This document shows, piece by piece, positions 48,351 to 59,972 of a stretch of 64,000 nucleotides of DNA. The DNA is taken from NCBI GenBank assembly GCA_008360955.1, contig LUCM01003396.1, positions 62,001 to 126,000 on the forward strand, given 5' to 3'. A model generated the notes under the pieces. That model searched no databases and had not been told where the DNA came from. It worked only from the letters and a program-made list of their open reading frames with translations. Origin of the DNA: Fasciolopsis buskii. Its lineage: Eukaryota > Platyhelminthes > Trematoda > Plagiorchiida > Fasciolidae. The first letter of the stretch is position 1. Each line of letters opens with the position of its first letter. Position numbers and translations under genes: made by a program.

Positions 48351-50613
48351 CTTTGATTCCCCAGTGTTTGTTTATGGGGAGTGGCACATTTAAAAAAGGA
48401 TTGGGCGTAGATGGTCAGAAGTTATAAAGTTGTAAATTGTCCATTTTCTGAATGTGAAACAGGTTTAAATCATTAACATCACTTGCAGTTGCGTTTACAA
48501 TAGCCACGGGGTGATAGGTCTAATATTACGTTGTTATTTCATCAACTAGAACAGAGTACATGTCAGCATGCATTATTGCGTATAGATAAACCACCTTAAA
48601 CCGAAAGTAAAGTCGTACGATGGCTAACCGGTGATAAAATGCCAGTGGGCATTACAGATAAAGAAACCAGATACCATTGATTGGACGTTTTATACCTTTT
48701 GACTTATTGAATTCATATGTTGATTTTCTATGCAAGCTTTTTATCAATTAATGTAGCAAAATCCTGATGATTATAAAATATAATGACCAATTATTCGCTC
48801 TCTGGTGGCACATTTTAGTCTACATGTTTGTTTTGTTTCTGCACCGTCATCAGATTTAAAATACAGGGAGCGATTCATATTGTAAAGTCCCAAACCACAT
48901 GTACAGGTGCATTTTTATTTCATTTCATAAGTGTTTTAGGAACTGGCAAACTAGCAGAAATTTTTTTACCAAATTGCTGATGGTTGAATCTTATGGTTGC
49001 GAACCTTGCAAAATAGAAATTACCTTATGTATGCAATACATGAAATCAAAAATCCATTCAGGTTAGTATTTTGGAAGCAAAACCTAATTCCAATTTCTCA
49101 TAACCTCAGCAGATTGCGCAGACTATTCTGTTTCCATTTTACTTTGCACAAAACAATAGCTCACTCGTAGCTAAATGCCCATTTTGTTGTCAGGATAAAT
49201 TGCTAATCACAGCGTAATCAAACGACTTTGTTTTGAACGGTAACTTGTGTTGGTATTAAAGGAAAAAATACAAATTTAAAATGCCCTCATTTGCATTTAG
49301 ATGACATGCAACCAGTTATTATTTTAGCCTTTCTAGTTTAATCGCTAAGTAGATTTGATCCGAATTCTGAACGGGATTTCTGACTTGAAATGTTCGCTAA
49401 CAAAGTACACCAGTATTGTCTCCTTCTACCAGTTGACAGTCTTGACCAGTACTGACATTTATGGCAACCTAACGTGGACTGATTTCCGATAATGACGGTA
49501 ACACGCACGGCCAAATCGGTAAGCTGCTTTGCAATACTTGGCAGCGAATCACACTCCGTTAATGCTGCTAGAATATGAAATAATTAACAAATTCCGGGGA
49601 GGAAATCCATATCACTCGCCAACGAAGGACTTATAAAAATACCTCCAATGTTAACTATGTGTAACAAGTCATCCATCATATTCAACTGACCTGGATCCAG
49701 TACAAAGTGAAGTCAGGAAAAAATTCTCAGTTGTCTTTAACTATGCATCATCGCCATTCAAAATTCATTAAAACTTTCAAGTGTGCTCCGAAAACCTGTG
49801 TACAACAGGAAATGTTCATATGCTGAGGAAGGCGAAAAGAATTGATTTAGGTAGATTAGGAGGTGAACAGGAAAGCAGCCATTTTCAGAATGAGAATTCA
49901 CTAGAAATACAGCACCCATTCTCATTTATTTGAAACACTTTCAGACGTAGCATAAAAGTGCCGGACTTTTTCTGAGCCGTGTCTCAGTGTAATAAACAGA
50001 CCGATTTACATATCATTTACAACCAGTATCGAACTGTTTTATTCCTCTTCCCCGGATAAAACTAGCATTTTCGAGCTTAGATACAGATTTTTTAAATACT
50101 AAATACCACAAAACAGTTCAATGTTGTTTTGGGTTTCTCACAGATTTGAGCCCACAACAGAGAATATTTATTTCAGACAAGTGGCTTAGAATCGGAAAAC
50201 CTTTCCCTCTTGCTGCTTGGGGACGTTTAATGCAAATAACCGTTGACTCATATGGAAATGCATATTCGTGATTACCGTAACCGACGTCTCACAATTACGA
50301 GCAGACATTCTCATCCATGCTTTTAATCAAATTAAAATCTATGATATTTTTACCCGACTCAAGCTGAACAAACCACGAGTTTACTTTGGCTTTTCGATTG
50401 TTATTACCTCGCTACGGTTTTATTTTATTGGGACTGATCACTTCTGCTGCTCTTATCAGGATTTGTACGAAAATCTTTCTGCTTTTGTTCTTTCATTCAT
50501 TATCACTACTTCTGCTGGTTCAACCACACTGAAACTACTCGTCTCTGATTTCGTTTGTTGACTCGCTAAAATCGCAAAAGAAATAGAATTAAATATTTCA
50601 GCCAGTCTATTTG
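48351..50613. other. AT-rich stretch, no gene supported
   Basis: Presumably RhoGAP intron, or intergenic. One minus-strand block at about 49500-49568 follows TATTCTAG and reads ALTECDSLPSIAKQLTDLA before GTGCGT. It could be an exon, but it does not match the expected RhoGAP N-terminal half and was not accepted. Confidence 0.5.
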
Positions 50614-51027
50614 TCAGTCAGCCAAACCACAAGGGCAGGAGGAATAAAAAATAGTTGTACTTATATTCGTTAGATGTGAGAAAGAAACACTCGGAATATA
50701 TTGTGCTCCGTGCCCGAAAATGACATCGGGATCGGGAGAAAAGTTGTTTGTTCGAATACACATGGTCCGCGGCAAACGAAGTAACATTAAAGACCATGTG
50801 CTAGACAAAATTAAAAAATGATACACTGACTACTTATCATCTCCGCTACCGTGGAAAAATGTAACAGAAATCAGCAGCGTCATCGTATCAGAATTAACAA
50901 TTCTTATATAATATCGTAACCAGTTTTCTTGGCCAAAAGTTTCACAGCACTGAACCTGACAAGTCCAATCGTGTGCGGCAGTGCTTATCACTTGCGTGGA
51001 ATTTGTATTTAGCACGATATGATCAAG
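50614..51027 (-). CDS. Candidate last two exons of an unrecognised gene, 33 bp intron
   Basis: Two minus-strand blocks join in phase. Exon a is 51027-50834 (acceptor TCTGTTCGGTAG, donor GATGATAA|GTAGTC). A 33 bp intron with a long T-rich end (TTTTTTAATTTTGTCTAG) follows. Exon b is 50800-50614 and ends in TGA. The joined product begins LDHIVLNTNSTQVISTAAHD, contains CQVQCCETFGQENWLRYYI and SDTMTLLISVTFFHGSGDD, then TWSLMLLRLPRTM and PDPDVIFGHGAQY. Alternating hydrophobic/polar residues and several Cys suggest a beta-rich extracellular or lumenal segment. A stop separates it from the RhoGAP exons to the left, so it is probably a different gene. Upstream exons were not located. Confidence 0.48.
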
Positions 51028-52844
51028 CTACCGAACAGAAGCTTGCTTCCCTACGGACGAAAAATCATTTAACTGCAGCCAATTCAGTACCTCTGGAACA
51101 GAGCTGCATGATGGCAAGTTAATCGATGAGTACAAAGTGGTTCCAAAGGTTCTATATGTAGTATACTGCCAGCCGAAATTTCTCAACCGTAAATGAGCGA
51201 CTACTGCTGATGTGAAGCTGAGTTTTTAGATCAACGCTTTGTAAAGCTATTGGCTAGTTTATTGACTTTTTGACGTTAGCGGTGGGCAATTCTGTATAGA
51301 CCTATGGTGGGTCATTTAAGGCCAATTAATTACTATTCCATAAATCTGCTAAACAAATAAAAATGGAAAATAATGGAAACTTGAACGGAAACCTTGTGTT
51401 ACTTATGCCACTAACTAATCAAGGAGCACGATTACAATACGTGGGAGGGTGATAATTATTCAATAGTTTTTCAAATTGCATCGCTCTTCAAATTCTAGTG
51501 TATCAGACCAGTTTGCCAGCCAGATAAAAACAGTAAGTGACATTTATTTTATATTCCTTTACAACATTCAGCAAGACATTCGTTTGCCGGTCACAATTGC
51601 ACTCATTTTTGAAGTATCGTCTCAAAGAAAACGTTTTGGTCTGCACAATGTTGCCTCACGTCAGACGAATCAAGGAATCGGGGGGCCATTTCGTGCTCGA
51701 ACGAGAAATCTGCATTAGATGACTCGTTACGAGGCAATTTAAGATGACCATACAAACGAATCTGTGAAACCTAGAAATAAATATTGTGATACTTGCTGAC
51801 AGTGATGTCTGTGTTTATGTAACTGGATACTAATCAGTATCTTTGCGATAGTTTATCAATCTCGGACATTTTTTGGGCTTAGCGCTACCTTGAAACAATG
51901 TCATTTAGATGATATACTAATATTCTTTAACAAATTCATGTTTTCTTAGCGAGAAATCACTAATCACCAAATGGTGAACTTTGACGGTGGGACGATGGTG
52001 GACCAATTGAAAATCACTTTCGGGTGAATTTGCCTTTAATGAGTCTGATTTTGCCGTCTACTGGAATGGCTTTTGAAATTCTGTCCATTTCCTGCCACAT
52101 GTTGGATTTTTCGCGAATTTAGTTAAGACCAAACTTTAAATTGCTGTAGTAAGCAGCTGCTTCATGTACTTAAACTATGTTTAAAAATGCTGACTTTATG
52201 AGCAACATATTTTTATGTATGGTTAATTATTTTTAGCTGTATGTGTTGAATATCGCCACTGTGGACAGTGCGCCAGTTTTAGCGAGTTAAATTCCGATCC
52301 TCCTCTAGACGTTTCAAGTTTATCACGCTCCGACCGTAATACCGACCGAGTCACATAACGTGACCGCGGCGCATCAACGAGAGCGAGTGATTGTGGTCTT
52401 TCCAGCCATGAACTGACTTGACTGTTGTAACAGCGCAAATGATTTTCTCATTTCATACCTACATTTTTTTGTCGTGATTTTTATACCTTGTAAATTAGTT
52501 TTTAGTTAAAATTTGCCCTTTTCTGCAGACGGTTATTTGTAATTCAGTAACCTCTTGTCAATACGTTGTCAATAAATCTTGTTGTTAAGGACTGTATCAA
52601 GGACAAGTAAATGACAATACGAAGTCAATAAATTCCTTTGAATAAATTCATGTTTAAAGTTATCGCTTTTATCTGATCAAACTTCTTCTGTTCTCGATGA
52701 ATAAGTTAGTTAGTATCTGATTATGTAAATCAATCAGAAAATTTCGACCTAACATGCATTTTTGCTCCATTTTGCCCCGGTTGTTAGTTTACCCCGTAAA
52801 TCATTACGCATCACGCTAAGGAATATGTTGAAATTTGTAAGGTG
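51028..52844. other. Intergenic or intronic DNA with a GC-richer block
   Basis: Mostly AT-rich. A GC-richer block at about 52245-52415 (reading, on the minus strand, SWLERPQSLALVDAPRSR ... SEFNSLKLAHCPQW) is unlike its surroundings and is probably an old repeat. A 34 bp exon-like segment at 51499-51532 lies between ATTCTAG and GTAAGT but cannot be joined to anything. Confidence 0.5.
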
Positions 52845-53115
52845 CGCTGTACAAAACGCAGCACTCCTACGTTTTGTCGGTTTTCGGGGCATGTCTACCT
52901 ATCACGTCCTGTCTTGCGTTCCTTCCCCGGAGGACAAAAAGCCACACAGAGGCCAGCAGATAAAATGAAAGCAGAGAATGAAAAATTGTACAGCAAACCT
53001 AGGTGGTGTAAATGTCTCCACCCAGTTGGTTGGGAATCAAGCAGTTGGCTGGAGGCACGGAATTATATACCATCGAACGATAGACAGTGGCGATCCGGCT
53101 ACCACTTTCTTTCGA
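52845..53115 (+). pseudogene. 3' fragment of an RTE-type LINE
   Basis: Readings in two frames match the C-terminal end of the LINE at 11.8-14.5 kb: FRGMSTYHVLSCVPSPEDKK (compare LRWLGHVLRM ... FCVPP), KNCTANLGGVNVS, and NDRQWRSGYHFLSS at the end (compare QWRSCCHFLS). At least one frameshift separates them. It is a 5'-truncated insertion, the usual form of LINE copies. Confidence 0.72.
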
Positions 53116-56100
53116 GCCAGAAAAGTTGAGAAAACACGTATTCTATATTTAGATAGGGTATATTTTGTGTCGGCGTCTGCATCGTCCTTTTCTTTTCTAC
53201 TCTGGTAGGTCCCCTCGCCGTCCACTTTGCATATCCATGCTTTCTTTTACAACTTGTTACCTGATCTGAGAGGGGAGACGATCGGTGTGGTTCTCACTAT
53301 GGTCTGACTCTGCGTGACAGTGATGACGCTGAACATGCAATATCACATTGGGGTAAATTCGTGCTTCAGCAGTGTAACTTACTGTTGAAGACAAATATTC
53401 GTATGTGGGGCGATTTTCTTACGGAAAACGGAATTGGGATCCATTTGACTTTAGTTATTCCGTACCCAATCATTTATATATCTCTTCTTAAAAAACTATT
53501 TTACAGACGGAAATTTAAAAAAAATAACTAAATAACAAAGTAATCTACGAATTCGGTCCGCGGCAACTAAGTTGCATCCTGCGGTGAGGAAGAATGGTGC
53601 ACGCAGTAACCCCCTCCAAATTTCTTAAGATCCTTTTATTCGGAAGTAGGTGTTCCCTGGTGGTTATCAATAACTCAGCAGTTGAAGTATTTTTGCAATA
53701 ATCAGATGAACGTCATTGTTCCGCATGATTTACGACCAGAAACCTTATATCTTAAGCCTAGTAATTCATGCATTGTTGATGAACAAGGATCACAGGAAAT
53801 AGTATTACAACAGATAAGATTGCAAAAATGACACAAATGGGACATTGTTTGTCTCGTTTTTTGCGTCTTGTTCACATTAGGTGTAGCGTTCTACTTTTAT
53901 TGTTCACAGGCTGATATTTTAAGTTGTCTTTGATTTGCAATCATAATGAATTTAGTTTAGTTCTTATTGAAAGAGATCGTGCAGTTTCTTATAAATGCAA
54001 CCCATAACGGCATCGAAAATTCAGTTTTATCAATCGTGGATATTAGATGCCACCGCCTGAAACTTAACTCGGACACAATCATGATGCGAAGAGTTTTAAT
54101 TTTCTAATTGGGCTGGATAGTTTTATCCGAGGAAGCCAATATTTTATTTCCGAAACTCACTTTGGGTTTACAATTAACTGATGGGACTTTACCATCCAAT
54201 ATTGACATTTGTGGATGGCCCGCCATACGAATGTTCAAGGCTGTTTGAAATTTTTCCTTCTCTTAACTAGAGCCATTCGAAAGAAGAGCGTACAACCGCG
54301 TTGCCACGAACATGTAGTTCCAAATTGTTCCAACTTAATATTCGTATAAAAATAATCGGTTAAGTCACGACTTAGTCGATCGTGCATCAGGAATGTCACA
54401 AGACTCAGAATTCAGAATTCCCCAATTCGGTGAATCTTGAGGGGTTCGGATAAACATTAGGCTCTTGGAAAGTACTACGAACTTTGAAATGCATCGTTCG
54501 GCATACACGGTCTTGTGTTCGCTTTGCGCAATAACTCGACAGGATTACACAAATGATACTCAGTTTGTACCGGACAAATATATTCGGTGAAGGATAAATT
54601 CAGTAGGTGCGATAAAACCTGCACAACGTATCAAAGTGGTAATTGAAATGAACTCAGCAGTTATTTAACCGAAATGATATAGATCTTTGCTTTACAGGTC
54701 ATCATTACTATTCACTGTTCACCTCGACCATAAAGTGAAACCCGTAAATCAGTTAGCAAACTTCAGATTAACAACATGCACTTGACTGCTTTACCTGTAT
54801 TTCAATCATCCACCCTACGGCCGTCATGCAGATGTTACCGTTATAGTAGCGTAGTAATTTTGCGTTTCAACGAGATTATGCTAACAGTTGGGTTCGTTTC
54901 AAGTCATTTTTTGCTCACCGGAAAGTTTTTGGTGTATTAAGATAGACAACTTGTGAGTCATTGTTTACTTCGGAGAAAAATTTGCCATTAAGAATATTTC
55001 ATATACGCAGACAATGAAAAATTCTGGTATTTCAGAAGAGTCTACTGTCCGCACGGGTGAGACTGGTGGGAAGTTTTGGGGACATGAAACATTCAAAGCT
55101 GGGTGCAAATAAAAATTCTAAAATCTATACTTCTAGCCCCACTGCTTCTAGAGTTGCTTTATTTTGTTACATCGTAGTCCATTATGCTGCAATCTTTGCA
55201 GATTCTGCCTACTTTAGAATACAGCAAAATAGAGGATAATTGTTGTCGAGAATGTAAAATTCAAATATTTGAAAGAAACGGTGCTTTCTTTTTGCCCGGC
55301 AAAATAAGGGTAAGAGGGAAAGTCAGCTTGTTCCATACTGTTGCATCGTAAAAACGCGAAAATGACTGGATAACAGCCTAAGCATTCCGATTATTTAATG
55401 TGTCATCTACTGGAGTGAGTAAACAAGCAAATCTAATGGAACGGTCGTCGGGTTAATTGTTTATCAATCAATTTGTAGAACATAAACATTTTCCATTTGC
55501 GTCCCCGTGTCTCTGTTCTTGATCTGGTGGCTGCTTGACCGACGACTACCACTTAGGCAGCACCTTGCCGAATGCATCTAAACTTTGCGAATTCGAGTTC
55601 CCCTATGGACGCCTCTCGGTTCCATTTTCAACGCTTATGGACCATCATTGAAAAATGTTGTACGTGTGCTGTACATGGATACAAGAAAGTCCTAAATGAT
55701 TAGTACGGCTGCTACGATGGGCTTACTTGATTACATGTGGGCAGACAGTCCAGGATGTTCAACATCAACTTTGCTCCGCTCTGAGAGAATCCGGGAAGAG
55801 TGACTTGCATGGCATCATAGAACATTGGATAGAGTGCACTGGTAAACAGCGGTTCCGGTAGTTCCCTCAAGAAATCTTTGAAAAGTGCTTAAAACAGGAA
55901 AAAATAGGCAGACAAAAGTAAGAACAATGCTGGTGACATAATGGGAATATCCTAGCAGTTAGGTAGTGCAGTCGCAATCAGCCAACAGTGTACATCATAC
56001 ACACGAATTCAGTGCAAATTCGGTGGTTAGCGGGACTTGTATTAAAACCGTGTCCTTCATCATATCACGGAAAGGTGCTTCTGTCAAAATCACAGCGCTG

Positions 56101-57645
56101 TTGGTAGAAAATCCAGTAAATATTCGACTCGGCATAACATGCCTTTTCATCTAACATTTTCGAATCACTCCGTACATTGCTCGCCTCCTTTTGTTTTACG
56201 GCTTCTTGTCAACAACACGACTAAAGTAGTTTTAGTAAGCCAATTATCTCACCCGTTGTGATTTTTCGGAAATATTTTTGTTGCGAACTATGAATACTGT
56301 GTTTTCGGGAATGACTGTAATAAACCGGCCCTCTCGATTACGGTGAATAATCCTTTTCAATACAGCCTCGTCCATGACAGAATAAAGGTCGGCACATTAA
56401 AAACATTCCTGATTAAGCCGTATGTTCACAGTTCAATACAATTCAAATAGCTCTTGGCTCATCACGTGTGCGATGCAATCCAAAATACCTTCGAATCTGA
56501 TAAAAATCGTCTCAACCAACTAAGGTTTTTTGACAGAGTGGTAGACATTTGCAAAGTGGTGATGAAAAATTTGATTCTCCTTCCTGGAAGATGGCAGTCT
56601 TGTGCTTCTGTATGATTTTTGTCAGCCAGCTGGCGCAATGCTGCTGATATACAAAACGACATTTAAAAACGGCAAACTACTGGGTGGTAAAGAAGGAACT
56701 GAGAAACCCACGAAACGTAAAATAAGGAAACATCAGTTGATAAGTAAAGAGAGGAACAAATTGAATTATCTGAGTTTGAAGAGTGATGTTTTGAACACCC
56801 GATGGGGCTGACCGCTTTAATAAATAAACTAAATATAATCATCTGATTCGTCCAGGTCACTTTATCGGCACAATCATCAGTCATATCTTTTAAATATCTG
56901 ATAAATCTTGGAAACGGAATCAAATCATTGTAAATGATATTAAACATTTTCAATGGTGTAAAAATAAGCATTCATAATAAAGAAAACTGAGCATCCATTG
57001 CTTTTCGCCCGCTTTCTTTTATTGGTAAATTATATATTTGTATATATGTGAGTGCGATCAGGAATATTTTTTACTTTTGTGAATGACAGTCACATAGCAA
57101 ATACCTTAGAGGCAATCGTATCGCTCCTTCAGTGAATAACTCCGGTGGAAAATCACACCGGTCTTTGATTCTTCCGCTGACCCAGTTCTCTGTGCCCTGG
57201 CCGTTTCTTCGTAGAAATTCGGATCGCAATTCCAAATGTCTCATAGCAAAATAACCGGAATCTCTAATTAGGTATTTTTTTTACGAAAGCCTGAACCTCA
57301 ATATTGATTAGCTTTTCAGCCTGCTGCTCACAGCCGAAGCACTGTTGTTGTCGTTTAAATTGAGGTAGTGAGCTTTTGTGAATTGGTCGAGCTTATGGAC
57401 CTTTTTTTAGATTATTAGGGAATTTTTTCAAATCAGTAAATCTGCCAGCTTCATGAGTCTGTTACTTGGAGAAGAATTTGTACAGAATATGTTATGTTCG
57501 GGAAAACTATCAAATCCTGAAGGCCAGGCTAGGTAAAAATGAAACTGTTTTTCGGCTGGTAGGATGGTGACAATGGCTGTTCTTTAACGGGATGCACCTC
57601 ACTAAACGTACAGACCTGAGTAGTTGGTCATTTGAACATTTTTAG
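53116..57645. other. AT-rich stretch, no gene supported
   Basis: No supported gene or repeat. A 21 bp block at 55036-55056, flanked by TGGTATTTCAG and GTGAGA, is discussed as a possible micro-exon. Open frames near 55057-55239 and 56462-56971 have no splice partners. Confidence 0.5.
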
Positions 57646-57810
57646 AGTAATTTGACAAGCAGTACAAACTATTTATCCACTGTTAAAGATCCTTCAAGCA
57701 TCCTGGAGGAGATCCATCTTCAACAGAATTCATCAAATGTGAACATCCACTGTAGCTCAACCGGTACTTGGACCATAAGTGAGTTAGACATCATAGCGGC
57801 AGATTTACGA
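57646..57810 (+). CDS. Candidate internal exon, unrecognised
   Basis: A block of exactly 55 codons lies between acceptor GAACATTTTTAG and donor TTACGA|GTAAGT, phase 0 at both ends. It reads SNLTSSTNYLSTVKDPSSIL, then an acidic/Gln-rich helix and TGTWTISELDIIAADLR. An alternative strong donor, ATAA|GTGAGT, occurs at 57779, so the 3' part may be alternatively spliced. No family recognised. Open frames continue to the right in other phases, so the next exon is unclear. Confidence 0.42.
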
Positions 57811-59159
57811 GTAAGTCATAATGGTCTTATTCAAGAGCTACAAAACAATCCTTATTACCCCTCATTCTGACAGATATTGGTATGATGGAAAAAAAGCTTC
57901 GCACACAACCACCGCATTTTCGGCTACCGATATTTTTCGTGTAATCAAAACTGCTTGCGTACCCAATTTGAGTATATCTGATGAGTTCATTTACTGGTCA
58001 TCGGTCATACAATGCTACTGCGCCAGGGTGATACAAGCGAGCTGTTTAAAAGCAATAACAAGAGAAACTACTGCGTTTGCTTCGGAAAGCACTGCAGAGC
58101 AATATTTCGCTGCATCGGCAATCCATACCTTTCACTGTTTATTAATTGTGAACTAATTTTCCGTGAGGTTTGTTTTCTACTTCCCCAACGACCTCTGAGG
58201 AGAAAGCAATTTTCGTATTTACAAGATGGATAATGGTAGGATCAACAACTGCTTGCACGATAAAATTCTACAGCGAATTTGGTATGGGTCAATGAGATGA
58301 AACCCTCATATAAGAAGACAAAATCACTTGTGAATGACGAAGTGCTAATCCTATTTGTTCCATTCTAAACAGAATCCGTTTCAATTTTTCTCTGGTTTAA
58401 TATTCTCGGACACTGTCTGCATTTAAACATAAAATGTTTGGGGTAAAAAACCTCGTTATCGGTTGGCAATATAATTTTCTGATCTTTCTCTTGTTGCGAA
58501 CACAAACGTTAGCAAATTATACGCGGATCCATGATGTTCACATTGAACGAAACACAAATTTCATCCTTTTTTTCGATACAATTCGACCCCAAGTTCAACT
58601 TAGTAAAATTAAATTTATGTTAACTTCATATCGGTTCTCAGTCATAACTCAGCGTGTGTTACCTTATGTAGGTTCCTGCTGTGTAGTGTTTACAAAAGCA
58701 TAATTTGTATCATAAACAATCATATGGGTCTGAAGTTTTGAGTATAAAGTTAACGGCCGAAGAACGCGCGTTCTATAGTATATTATTTGCAATAGACGGG
58801 TAGCAACAAATTATCCAGTTTAGGGGAGCAAACACTATCGTGAATACCTTAAAACAGTTGCCCAGTCGAAATCTATCACAAAAATCTTTCTGACGTAATT
58901 GCTTAATAATAAGTAGTTGAAATTTGTGGTTAGACAAAATACCGTTTTGTAGACAAAAATGCCCATTGCGCGAAACTAAATAGACTTGCAATTTCAAAGT
59001 TCGAGTTCTGTACGCCAACTGGGACTAAAAGTTTCACATCTCAACTAGTCATTTTGATTAGCGGAATTGATGGAGGAGAATAATATCTATCACCACTATC
59101 AGAACACTGCCCCAGACTAATCTCTGCCAAATAGTGTTACAGATTTACCTTATTAAGTT
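57811..59159. other. Stretch with unassigned open frames
   Basis: Two overlapping + strand frames at 57821-58233 both look moderately coding, but neither joins the exon at 57646 in phase. The rest is AT-rich with nothing supported. Confidence 0.4.
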
Positions 59160-59531
59160 TAATTTCCAAGTATGTGATAAGCAATACCAGCCCGCCGTTC
59201 TTCCTCATGCTCAGAATGTTCAAAATCGAGCCGCTGTGGGTGCTGACTTAACTTGTGCAGTCCACCTTTTACAGGTTGTGCCAGATTAAAGTTGTTAAAC
59301 AAACAGCTTAAATTTGATATACGAAATTCCGCTGCTAGGGCCGTATAAAACGAAAACAAGAAATCAGAATAGAATTTTTCTAACGTTCCAGTGATTTGCT
59401 AGGTTGTCTTGTGGAATCCTTGGGCCAGAAAGCAACGTTGTGCTGACCTCCATAGTTGGGGGTTTGTCATTCGTCGTTGGAAGTAATCGCTGGCCTTTTC
59501 GTAAAGTGTGGTCTGGAGATAGAAAACAACG
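59160..59531 (-). CDS. Possible minus-strand exon pieces, unrecognised
   Basis: Two readings stand out. Near 59420-59530, after acceptor TTTTCTATCTCCAG, comes TTLYEKASDYFQRRMTNPQLW, which has the look of a TPR-like or SNAP-like helix. Near 59165-59290 comes HPQRLDFEHSEHEEERRAGI, then AYHILGN, also helix-like. The latter overlaps another plausible frame ending at AATAAG|GTAAAT. I could not build a consistent model, so these are reported only as a hint that a minus-strand gene passes here. Confidence 0.25.
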
Positions 59532-59683
59532 CAAAGCTTTCTGCCGAGACAAACCGTTACGAAGCCTGAAGCACTGAATCTTCACCGTAAATTTGTATTG
59601 GTGTTTGAATAAGTGGCCATTACCAAAGATTCTGATGAGAATTAAGGGGTAGGCGTATTTCGATTAAAAGGGAACATTAGTGA

Positions 59684-59972
59684 CTAGCTATGAACTAATC
59701 TTGACACTAGCTGAATTACATCAAAATCGTGATTTTCCTTTGAATTGACAGGCGGACTGGCTGCTTCCATGTTCAGTTCCCAACCTAGTTTTGCAGTAAG
59801 CATTTCAAGCATGAATTGTACAGCTTGTCGAATGGCATCTGCAAAGCATATTACTATTTGACTGATGTCGGCACCATGCAGAAGTCTGTTAACCCGTTTG
59901 GGTTTCAACAAGTTCGTTGAATCGGTAATTGTTTTACCTAAGTTGACATAACTAGACAATGCATTCGGGGCC
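59684..59972 (-). CDS. Candidate exon, helical, unrecognised
   Basis: A minus-strand open frame of more than 90 codons reads NALSSYVNLGKTITDSTNLL, then RVNRLLHGADISQIVICFAD, an amphipathic helix (AIRQAVQFMLEMLTAKLGW) and a Ser/Pro/Asn-rich stretch. It ends in a stop after QLVSRLVHS. Codon bias is good; the acceptor is probably AAAAAG near 59972 or CAACTTAG near 59940. It may belong with other minus-strand blocks at 59.2-62.5 kb. No domain recognised. Confidence 0.35.

Noticed and set aside
49500..49568. Minus-strand block ALTECDSLPSIAKQLTDLA as the upstream RhoGAP exon
   Set aside because: The LP-containing helix looked tempting, but the phase does not fit the exon at 48350 and the expected RhoGAP N-terminal residues are absent.
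57821..58233. Two overlapping + strand frames after the exon at 57646
   Set aside because: Both look coding, but neither joins 57810 or 57779 in phase with an intron of reasonable size.
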